Below, piece after piece: positions 34,401 to 46,100 of a stretch of 64,000 nt of DNA (positions are counted from its first letter, which is position 1; every line of letters starts with the position of its first letter). Below the pieces are notes generated by a model. The model was not told the DNA's origin and made no database searches. It saw nothing but the letters and a program-made list of their open reading frames with translations. The position numbers and the translations under genes were made by a program. Source of the DNA: Salminus brasiliensis (taxonomy: Eukaryota; Chordata; Actinopteri; Characiformes; Bryconidae); assembly GCF_030463535.1 (NCBI RefSeq), contig NC_132878.1, forward strand, positions 22,635,925 through 22,699,924, in the 5' to 3' direction.

Positions 34401-37400
34401 ACGGAAAGCTTGATTAAAGTTCTTTTTGCGCTTTCCTGTTATAGCGCGATACGGTGTGAACCTTTAGCACTCAAATTGATTCTTGAACTCCAATTCACCA
34501 GGAGCCCGTGTAATATCCTGTTGTAATTAAATTCCTTTTACCTAGGAGAGACTTAGCGTTCGCCAGCATTTGGGGATGGACATGTATTATATATCTTCCT
34601 CTATGCCTTATGGTATACCATACATCTCTATGCTTGTGTGAGTGACAGCCTTATTATCAGTGAGCTGGACATCATAAGCTGATCCTTCAAATCTGAAAAA
34701 TATCCATCTGCGTTCAAAGGCTCAGTTAGAGCATGTTGAGAGTAGACGTCACTGATTTTGAAGTAACGTTGTGGTTTGTAGTTGGTAATGATTGAAGTTT
34801 GTGATATGTTGAGCATAATATAGAAGTCCATGTGTGTTAATAATCTGAGATGAAGTTATGCGAAGAGCAGTGTTTCATTGTTTCATGCCAATCTAATAAT
34901 GGCATGAAGCAGCTCAGAACAGCTCTAACCTATTGAGGACTTTACATAGACTCCATAAGACCTTCTGGGGTGTCCTGTGGCCTCTGGCGCCGACATGTTA
35001 GCAGTTGATCCCTTAAGTCCTTTAGGTTGCAAAGTAGAACCTCCATGCATTCATTCAGTGAGACTTGGGCACCCATGACCTTGTTGCCGGTTTACTGGTT
35101 GTCCTTTCCTGGATCACTTTTGGTACCTCTGCATACCAGAAAGACCCCACAACACCTGTCTTGTAGATGCTCCGACTCAGTTGTCTAGCCACCACAATGT
35201 GACTCTTGTCGAAGTCACCCAGATCCTTCACCTTATAATGGCTAATGTTATGGCCGATTAGTATAAATTTAATGTGATAAATCAGAAAAAAACAACATTT
35301 TGCTGTACAACCCTTGGCATGTATAGTTGCAATCAAAATTATTCATCTCCAAATTCCAAATTATGATAGTTTAATAGTAACATTTTAACTGAGTTGTTTG
35401 CAATAAACCAGTAAATAGCTCAACACAACTAATAGTAGAATTATTATTCTCAGAATTTTTTACCTATTGAAGTCAAGTATCTTTAATACTTAGTAGAGCA
35501 CTGTTATGCTCTTACAGTGGGGAGAACAAGTATTTGATACACTGCTGATTTTTCAGGTTTTCCCACTTGCAAAGCATGTAGAAGACTGTAATTTTTATCA
35601 TAGGTACTCTTCAACTGTGAGTGATGGAATCTAAAACAAAAATCCAGAAAAATACATGGGATGGGCTACAGGACAATAGGCAAGCAGCTTGGTGAGAAGG
35701 CAACAACTGTTGGTGCAATTATTAGAAAATGGAAGAAATGCAAAATAACGGATAATCTCCCTCGGTCTGGGGCGCCATGCGAGATCTCACCTCGTGGAGC
35801 ATCAATGATCTTGAGGAAGGTGAGGAATGAGCCCAGAATTACACGGCAGGACCTGGTCAATGACCTGAATAGAGCTGGGACCACAGTCTCAAAGAAAACA
35901 ATCAGTAACACTCTACGCCGTCAAGGATTAAAATCCTGCAGTGCACGCAAGGTGCCCTTCCTCAAGCCAACGCATGTCAAAGCCCGTCTGAAGTTTGCAA
36001 ATGACCATCTGAATGATCCAGAGGAGGAATGGGAGAAGGTCATGTGGTCTGATGAGACAAAAATAGAACTTTTTGGTTTAAACTCCACTCGTCATGTTTG
36101 GAGGAAGAAGAATGATGAGTACAACCCCAAGAACACCATCCCAACCGTGAAGCATGGCGGTGGAAACATCATTCTTTGGGGATGCTTTTCTGCAAAGGGG
36201 ACAGGACGACTGCACCGTATTGTGGGAAGGATGGATGGGGCCATGTATCGTGAGATTTTGGCCAACAACCTCCTTCCCTCAGTAAGAGCACTGAAGATGG
36301 GTCGTGGCTGGGTCTTCCAGCATGATAACGACCCAAAACACACAGCCAGGGCAACTAAAGAGTGGCTCCGTAGGAAACATCTTAAGGTCCTGGAGTGGCC
36401 TAGCCAGTCTCCAGACCTGAATCCAATAGAAAATCTTTGGAGGGAGCTTAAAGTCCGTGTGGCCCAGCGACAGCCACGAAACCTGAAGGCTCTGGAGGAG
36501 ATCTGTATGGAGGAGTGGGCCAAAATCCCTGCTGCAGTGTGTGCAAACCTTGTCAAGAACTACAGGAAACGTCTCATCTCTGTAATTGCAAACAAAGGTT
36601 TCTGTACCAAATTTAAGTTTCTTTTTCTGGTGTATCAAATACTTATTTCCCACAATAAAATGGAAATTAATTATTTAAAAATCATACAATGTATTTTTCT
36701 GGATTTTTGTTTTAGATTTCATCACTCACAGTTGAAGTTTACCTATGATAAAAATTACAGTCTTCTACATGCTTTGCAAGTGGGAAAACCTGAAAAATCA
36801 GCAGTGTATCAAATACTTGTTCTCCCCACTGTATAACCTGCTGCAAATTATGAGCTCCTGGCAGCATTCCTGAGGAATCTTAGCCCATTACTCATGGCCA
36901 CGAGCCTCATGACTTTAAACCCCATAAAAAATCTTTCGTGAGGTTTGAAGAAGTCAGTTGCAGCACACAAATCTGAGAATATTAGTGAACTGGAGGACAT
37001 TGCCCAAGAGCAATGAGCTAATATTCCTCCGAAACGCTGCCAGAAGCTGGAGTCTTGCTGTGCATCACGTTTGCAGCAGGTCATAACAGCAAAAGGGGGC
37101 TCTAAGTACCTTGTTATTAACGGGGTTCGAAGGTCAGAAGCTTCTCCAAACTGTTGCCAAACAGTGCTAAAGGGGATCAAACTCGTTTAGATCACCACCA
37201 CTGTGAACAGTTCTGACTTTTGTCTTTTGGAGGATGTGTTTATGAATTGCCGAAGAATATGAACTAATGAGGTAAAAAGGTCAATTTTTATTCCAGGACG
37301 ACTTGGGCTGAAATTGATTTTCAGACTGAAGTAACATAAAAATTATATTACATTATAATTTAGGACATTATACTTTTTGGTCTTTTAGGGCTGTATTCTG

Positions 37401-38078
37401 TCACATGCCATATGTCACAATGTAAAAGACATACGATTCAAATTCTGAAAAAAAAAAAAAAAAAAAAAAAGTTTGTGTCTGACAATTAAGCAGGCAAGAA
37501 TTTATTTTAATGTCAAGTTCGGAATGTGTTGTTTATCAGAAAATTATTGATGAGTTGGTGGAGAAGAAAATCTCTGCATACTTCAGCTGTTTACAGCATT
37601 TTCCCTAGATATCTTTTCAGGCTGGGTGGTAAAACCTTTAAACTTTCAAACCTTTTGGTAATATAGTAATTGATAGTACATTTATAGTCAGTCATATCAC
37701 AAATGAAACTCACCTCATTCACATACATAAATTTAGTGTCTGAATGTGTTGCATTGTTACATTTGAAGGATTAAGGATTTTACTTCCACTTCCACAAGAG
37801 CAAATAGAAATCGAAGAAAAAACAAGAAGTAATCGCAAGTTAGGTCCTTATGTCAGTTCCTCATCTAAGCTGGGCAACACAATTGGTGTATGGATTTGTG
37901 TCCACCAACAGCTCTCCTGATTTATTTTAATTAAGGACTGATAAGATAAACTAACTGTTGGATGGAAACTGGAAATAGTGGCTGTCCTCCAGGAGAGCTT
38001 TGGAAACAGTTAAGCTAACACATTCACACACATTAAACCACCTACTTACAACATACAATGTTTGTTTGTATGTATTCC

Positions 38079-38114
<36 letters not shown>

Positions 38115-40104
38115 CATAATCATAAATGAATAAATAAATTATAATAAAAACACAAATATCTATACATACACACAATGTTACTAAGTTTACTAAGACTTTT
38201 GCATAGTACTGAATTCTATTGAAGAAGTAGTTAAAAATGCTTAGTACTTAGTTGATTCTACAACTGCAAATGTGCATAAATCTGTTTCTTTATTGTTTTT
38301 TGCTTTTTTCTGAAAAGTATGAAAGGTTCAACAAAGTTCACATGATTGTGTACAGTAATGCACCAATGCTGATTGTTAGATGTTGATGGCATTGTGGGTT
38401 TTAGAGCTTTACATGTTTTAAATGGTGGTCTGATGTCTGAACACCACGAATAACAAACAGATATTTAACAGTTGGCCCACCCATGGATAGACACTGACAT
38501 TCTTTTGCCTTTGATTTTCAGAAAGTGTGCACAAAGTGTGGGATCGAGATGGCATGCAGTCAGAAGAGAGCTCAGTGGTTGTGCAAGATCTGCAGTGAGC
38601 AGAGAGAGGTAGGCTGCAGTTTCTCATTAACACTCCCTACAGATGCAATCCCAGTGCTCATAATTAAATCCAGACACCACAGGCAAACTTGAAAACAATG
38701 TTTCTCTCAGTATTCATCTACAATGATTGTATCTACATCTAACGACACACCCTTCAGAGATTTCATCTTGTGAAGCTTTCAGTGCCTTGCCAGATTTGGT
38801 TAACTGATGGGCAAAATAGGGTGTCTGTAGAAGGCTATGGAACTGCTTAGTGTCTCCTCATGGTTGTAGACACATGCCAATACCTCAGTGCTCATCATTA
38901 ATGAAAGGGTCTATAACTTTCAGTTGTCTTCTGGTAGGCACCTTTGTGTCATAGCCTTAAGAAGAGCGTGTTAACCACCACTTCTTCATGTTGATTCATG
39001 AGTCTTTGAGGCTGTGCATGTCAGCCCAGGGTCATCATCATAGCTCGGGTTGTGAGGGGAATTCTAAAGAACAACTGTGTCCAAATCCAATCATGTCTTT
39101 GTCACTTGACTGGGAAAATGTCCTTTTGGTTGGAGTTGGATGCTCAGATGGTTTCTGTTAAAACTTCAAAGTGTGATGTAATATATACTAGATTAAATGT
39201 GATCAGTTTTCACCAATACTGCCACACAGAATTGACCTTGAATTTTGTTGTTGGTGAAGAGTTGTCGAAACAAATAATTCGATGACTAAATCGAGACACT
39301 TCTCTCACTCAAAGCCCAGATAATAAAACTAATAATATTGTGTAGTAGACTTGGTAACACTGTATTCTGTATTATTTTGAGATCGTATATAAAAAAAGGA
39401 TACCCACCCACCCTATTGTGTATGCATATGAATACAGGTAGGGGTACTAATTTGATCTGACCAGTGGGACACAGATGACAGGAGGTTATAACCTCTATAC
39501 AGCTGTATACAGTTGTGGTTGGAAGTTTACATACACTCATCAAAACACAATTTTGGGCAGTCACTGATTTCTTTTGGCAACTATGTTTGTTAGATGAGGA
39601 AAAAACAAGAAATTGCCCCTCAAATTGACCACTAATGAAGGGCTAGGAGACAGCTAACACAAATTGTGCATCTTCAGATGGTGTACATTCTCTGCCTGCA
39701 CCAGCAAGATAGGGATGAGGTGCAGATGGAAATAAATAAACTGAGAAAGCAAGACGGAAGCAGCAGTGTAAACATAAGTGCTTATTGGGGTAGCTGTCGG
39801 TCGCCTATGAGATATTGTTCTTTCACTTCAAATGAAAGAAAAAACAAAGATTTTAGTCAGATTGAACAGGGTTCTGTAGACTTTCTTTTAGATGTTATTA
39901 CTGGCAGAAGAGGCAGAAACATTCAGTTTTCAAAAACTGGCACCTCAGACAGTTAACCGAGTACCCATCTTCCCTCTAAATCTTTACTTCTGTCTAATTT
40001 TGATGTTCACCCTGAAAACCCTTTTTAATTGCACAAGAGTAAAAGTTTTTTTTAATTAATGAATTGTGTGTATATGTTACAGAACCCGTTCCTGTATTAT
40101 TTTA

Positions 40105-40154
<50 letters not shown>

Positions 40155-43100
40155 TTCTCTTTTTACATCGTCATATAGCACCATTTTAAAACATTTATAG
40201 AACTGCAAGCTAGCCATGTACAGCCTCCACACATCAGGGTTAGTTTAACACAATGTTATTACTAAGTCCATATACCTCCCATATAAAATCACAGCTTATG
40301 TTTGGGAAGTTTTTAACTCTAAAGATTGATTAGAGCCATACTGCAGATGTCTTGTAAATAAAATTAATTCCTGTTTTATTATGATGATTGCAACAATCGA
40401 CACAGCCTCTTTTCACTAATCATATTTATTTTGATGCAGAAATTATTAAACATTTCTATTTTAGAAACTAGACCCTTCATGTATTACAATAAACCTCACT
40501 GATGGAGTGTGTTCACATTTGAGCTTCTGTTTGGTTGCATTATTCACATTTTATTGTAGCAAACGTGTTTACATTAGTATAAAGCAGCATAAATCCTGCT
40601 CGAATGTTTTTAAAATTAATTAAATATTTCTCCCTGAAAGTCTTGCAGTTGCTCACTGCCTTATTGCAGCACTTATTTGAGCTTATCAGATGAGTTGAGC
40701 CCTGAATTTAGGCAGTATTTCCATTTCGAGTTTGTTTCGGACAGAATCCCCATTTCAGGTTTGTTTGATCAATTTTGAAATCCACAAGGAGTTCAAACAG
40801 CGTTACATTTTACAGTGAATAAGTCACATGCATCTCTCACCAAGAAACAGTCAAGTAACTGTCTTATAAAGAAAAAGTCTTTAAAGCTTTAAATTGCATT
40901 TACACACATCAACTCTGTGCTGCATAGTGGAGCACTGTGCACAAAGTGCGAGTCCAGAAAGACTTTTGAGACTTTTGCATAAGGAGATGTGGCGAAGACA
41001 ACTTACTGACAGAACATCTTATCATGGGCTGAACAGATTATGAAAGCCTCCTGTTCAAAATGACGCTTCCTGGCTGGATTTAGGAACCACCACTCTTTGA
41101 GCAGGGAAGTCGCATTTTGTCAAACTCCCCCGCTCTGGTTGACTTCTGAGGCTGTAATTGAGACATCCTCTGCTATCTTGGTTTTTCCTTCCCATGTTGA
41201 GGCTCCCTGCCGGATTTCTTGCCACAGCGGGCGCAGACCTCCGACTTGTCATTATGTCCAGTGTTAGTGCATCAGCATGTTTCGAGACACTACTTATTGG
41301 AAAATCATTCAAGTGCTTTAAAGTTCTGCTCTAGCAACTCACATAGAGCGCTGAATAATCAGCGTTAGAATAATCTCTGAAGGCTGGATTTTGAGGCTGG
41401 AATAAAGCAGACAGCATGTTTATGACTGTCATGCTTTGAAAAGGTTGGGGAATGATCTGTTTAAGAAAATCTGTATAATGAAATATGTGTTTGAGGTTTG
41501 ATAGAATTTGAGTTTCCACAATAACCACACTGACAGTAATTGTCTCTGGGTTCAGGTGACTTTTGGGGCCGGTTTACACCTGGCATTAACATGCATTTTG
41601 TAAATCTAAATATATCTAAATATATATTGATCAGATTCTGTCTACCCTTGTCATTAATATGCGTCCCCAGTGTGACCATTTTACTTCCTGTAAACAACAG
41701 TTTCTCATCAGAACTGTCCTGTGACATGATAAAAAAAACATTATGCCTAATATGCTATTTGTACCTCTAAATGAGCCCCGAATTAGACGTTAAAGCAGAT
41801 CCTTTCCGTTGCAGATTTGACTTTTCCCAGCACTTCCTGTAAATAAATAGCACACACCTACCCAGCCATCCATGTGATATAAGCCAGGACTCCAGGATCC
41901 TAGTAAACAGTCATTGTAAAATCAGCATTGAAATCCTATACATGAGGGTCATTTTACCAAGTGTTTGCTCGGATTGGACCAGGCAACCTTCTTCCATTGC
42001 TTAAGGTCCAGCCACAACGTTCATCATTTTAAAAACTGCAGCGTTGCAGCTCGAGAAGCAAATCTGAATGCCGCTTCCCAACAGTGCTGCACAGAGAACA
42101 GACAGCATTTCAATCCACATTTTAGCTTCATCTCAATTAATAGAGCTGGCAGAGTGAAAATTACTTTAAAAATTATTTACCATTTAAGGTAATCTTCAAA
42201 GCTTTTTGGGAAACTGGTTATACGTTAGTCTAAACATGTGTTGTCACTCAAAAATTACAGAATACTATTTCTGTAGACAATATCTGAGAAAAGAAATGAA
42301 CTGTTTGAATGAGCCTCTGAATGAGTATATTCAGCCTACAAATAGCCCCAACATCATATTCTCTGCAAACATGCATTTTGGTCAAGCATTACCATGACAC
42401 AAGGAGATGAGGGAGGTAAGCCACAAAACACCAGTAGTACTTCTAATGAACTTGACTTCAATTGAGGCTCAGTAATTCTGTCAGATTCTCAAGAAAACAG
42501 GCCATTATTCAGGGATATTCTGTGACAATGTTGATGTCAGAACTGTGAAAGGTGGTTGGCTCTGCTCTATAAATAATTAATATGATACATTTTGTTAGAA
42601 AACTGCCATTGTCCTGGTGTAGATGTCGTCCTCTTTAACTTTTTGTTACAGTTATGCTGGGGTTTAATTGAAACCATTCTTCCATCTACTAGTGAAAACA
42701 TGACTTAACATTGGTAACAGGAGAGTTTATGAAAGTTCTTTATATGATTGAATTCTGCACCTTTTTATCTCCAAACATACTTTTTGTAATTGTGGCCTAA
42801 ACATTACATTTTTAAGCAGTCCACAGGACTTTTGAAGTGTTCGTTCAAAAACCTCTGATGCTGAATTTTGTGATGAGGGCAGAGGAAAGGTTTTCTTCTG
42901 ATGGCTTTTCCATAATAGTCATTTCAGAGTGTTAGACCAACACATTGCTGTCAGTGGACCATTGATTCTTTTGTAATCTGGGTGGATTGCTGCCGAGTCC
43001 AACTGTCTAAATTTTTCTTAGTAAATGCAGCCGTGTTACAGAATGTTTTGTTGCTGACTAAAGGGGCGTTCCAGCAGGAATGTGAGGCCAATGCATACCC

Positions 43101-46100
43101 TCTATACTTAGATGAGCGCCTAACTATTTATAAGAAAGTATTAATAAAGCTTTACATCGCCTTTCATAATGATGACTGTGAACAAGCCACAGCATTAACA
43201 AGCTAATTAAGTGCTCAAACTTTTGCATGCCATTGAGACAATTTACACATTGCCTGAATCAAATCTGGAGTCTTGCAGCTAATTGCCACACAAGCTACAT
43301 AATTGAAAACCAGCAGAACAATGGTACGTAGCTTGTGCTCACTGAGAGGGAGAGTTAGCGTAGCCTCTAGCATTCATCACGGAACAGGATGTTCTCATAA
43401 CCCCACTCCAGTTATCATTAACATAGGAGCACTGGTGGGAGCACTCTGGATGGTGGGAGAGTAAAGAAAATTCCACAATGGGGTCCTGAGATGTCAGAAA
43501 AGGTTCTTTTAAACTTATACGTACATTCCTTTTACAAAGATGGTTCTTTATGGAAAAAGTGATTCTTCTGTTGCATATCTTAAAGAACCCTTGGTAGCGC
43601 TTTTATTTTTAAGAGTGCTGGTCTTAAAATACACTGAATATTTAGCTGCATCTCAGTGGAAGGGACTCTGGACGGCACATTCTTTGCCCTGTTATCTGGT
43701 TAGTATGAGGCTCACAGACAGAGTCTGGGGAGCTTCTCCATTCTACACTGTCCGTTCGGTCCGCAGGCCAAGGCTGCCAGCACAGCAACCGCTATCAGAT
43801 GGGCTCCTGCGCTCCTCCCTGGACACAGCGCTTTATCGAAGCTGGTCAGTGTTGATCTAGCTCACAGCCCCCTCTCCCCTCCTTGCTCTATCCATCCAGT
43901 TGTCCGCCAACGCTGCCGCCACATTCAGAGGTTAAGCACACTCCCACGGTAAACAGAGATGGGCAGAGTCGCATTTAAGCTATTTTGGGAGGGCTTCCAA
44001 ACTGTCTTTTCTTTAAGGTGTTTTTCTTCCCATCTTGAAACGAATGACAGTCAAACACATGAAATTGAAAGGATGTTTTGTTGTTTTCTGGTAATCTCCA
44101 GTAGTCAAACAAAAGGTAGTATACTCGCATTACTTTTCACTCATATCTGTTATGGGCTGTATTACATATCAGTCAGTCGCCCTGCTCTGTAGATAAAGCC
44201 TTTGAATTTAGCCTTCAAAAAAACAAAAATGAATAGTTGAAAATTAGTCATAATGTGAGCATATTAGGGATGATTTCTTGAACAAGTGAAATATTTGTTA
44301 GTTCTGGTTCAGTTATCAGTGGAGCAGTTAATAAGTATGAATGAAATAATGCTCTTGACAGTGTTTAATGGTAGTTATTAAATGTATCACCACTGGCTCT
44401 ATTTTCACAACTTATCGTATGTCAGATATAAAAAAAAAGTTCTTGTGACATATTGCATATTGTAAAAGGTACTGTGATATTATATTTATGCAATGTAGGG
44501 CAGTGGTGGCTCAGTAGTTAGAGCACCAGGTTGTTGATGCCAGGGTTTTGGGTTCAATACAGCAGCTTAAGCAAGGTCTCCAGGCATGTGTGCTTACTGT
44601 CCACTGTGAGTGTTTGACCACTTGTGTATTTGTTCACTGCACGAATGGGTTAAAGGTAGAGGCCAAATTCCATCTGTGTCCAACACAAATGGTAATTATG
44701 GTTGTCTTGTCTAAATCCTGGTACATATAGTACCAATTTCTACAGTTTTAGAATGTTTATAAATGTATAAATGTTTCTAAGTGATCTTACATGTACATAA
44801 AATATTGGATATGTGCACTGGCCCAGAACACTCATATTGGTGCATTCCTATCAGTTTATTTCAATAGCACTTGAAACTGCTACAGAGAAGCTTTACAGAG
44901 ATTCAGGCCTGGGCTTAAGACTTAAAACAAGAACCCATTCTTCTCAGGTTGACACCATATAGCAAAACAAACAAGTTGGGTGTTTGAATGTTTGAATCCT
45001 GAACCATGCCGCTTTGCATCAGCGGCCAGGGACTGGGAGCACAATTGGTCGTACTCCTGCACTACAAAACAAAAGCCTAATACTACACAGAGGTTCTCCA
45101 CTGAAAACCAGTGAATCATGTTAAAAGTCGTATCAGGAGAAAAAGAAAATTAGGCCTGTCTAAACATGGGTTTGTAAAAGACTCATTATAATTTAGTTAT
45201 AGTTATATTCATAGTAACGGCTTTATTAAGAGTATGCAGGGATTAATCTTATCGGGGGATGAGTGTTTTTGTGGCACAGCAGGTGGTGGCTGAGCCTACC
45301 CAAAGGCCTGTTAGCAACTTTTACATTTGTTACTTTGTGGGGAAGTTCTTGACTTTGTTGCCTTGCAGTTCTATTCTTGACTAATGACTCGCCACTTTCT
45401 AACATTTTACCTTGATGCTTAGGGGTCCACTTTGATACATGATGGAAATACTCCTGCAACTTCAAAAGAGCCTTTCAAATTTCTGGCACAATCATCACTC
45501 TTTATGTAAGAGGTGACGTCTTAATAGCTCCGGTAAGGCCATTTTAGATGATCATTTCTGAAATTGTGGGAGGCTTTTTCTGCCGCACTATAGTTAGAGC
45601 CTCAATCTCTTAACGCATGTGCTAAGAACATGTTTCGGTTGAGCCTGCCTTTTTTTCCTGAGCCTTCCTTTCTGAATTTCTCTTTTCAGGTTTTTCCTTT
45701 AGTTATGCGTGTCTAGAAATGCAAGCTCGCCTTACAGTGAAAGACAGATCTGTTTTGTATTCCAATGTTGTGCCCATGCTCTCTTGGGTCTTATTTTCTC
45801 CCTTAGATTAATATTCTCTTTCATATAACTTCTAGTGCCTGTCAAGAGCGTGCAGTGATGGTATTTATGCGTCAGAACTCGAACGTCGCATTATGAGGCC
45901 GTCTGCACAACGTGTAATCAAATTTGAGCTGGAAACCCACACACTTGTGCGGTGAGGATGTGTTTTTCCCCCTCACCGTGCCCGTCCTTTATTGCATCAG
46001 TAGCTCTAATGAGGTGCATTTTAGGATTGGAACACTCTGCTGTCAGCATGCATAAATCATTCACTCTCTATTCATTTTCATTCTTTCCTTCCCTGTTGTC

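Larger units (their letters stand above)
31315..38521 (+). other. rph3al: rph3al intron after coding exon 3
   Basis: A 7.2 kb intron. It contains a small Tc1-derived copy (32235-32590), dispersed repeat copy B, complex repeat-free blocks at 33880-34240 and 34330-34580, a CT microsatellite, a nested Tc1 cluster (35326-37115), a poly-A tract (37447-37470) and a (TAA)n repeat. Confidence 0.85.

Noticed and set aside
35666..36653. Minus-strand open frames opposite the transposase
   Set aside because: They are antisense shadows of the conserved Tc1 transposase frame.
44497..44570. Possible tRNA gene
   Set aside because: Same reasoning: a degenerate B box followed by a SINE tail rather than a tRNA 3' end.
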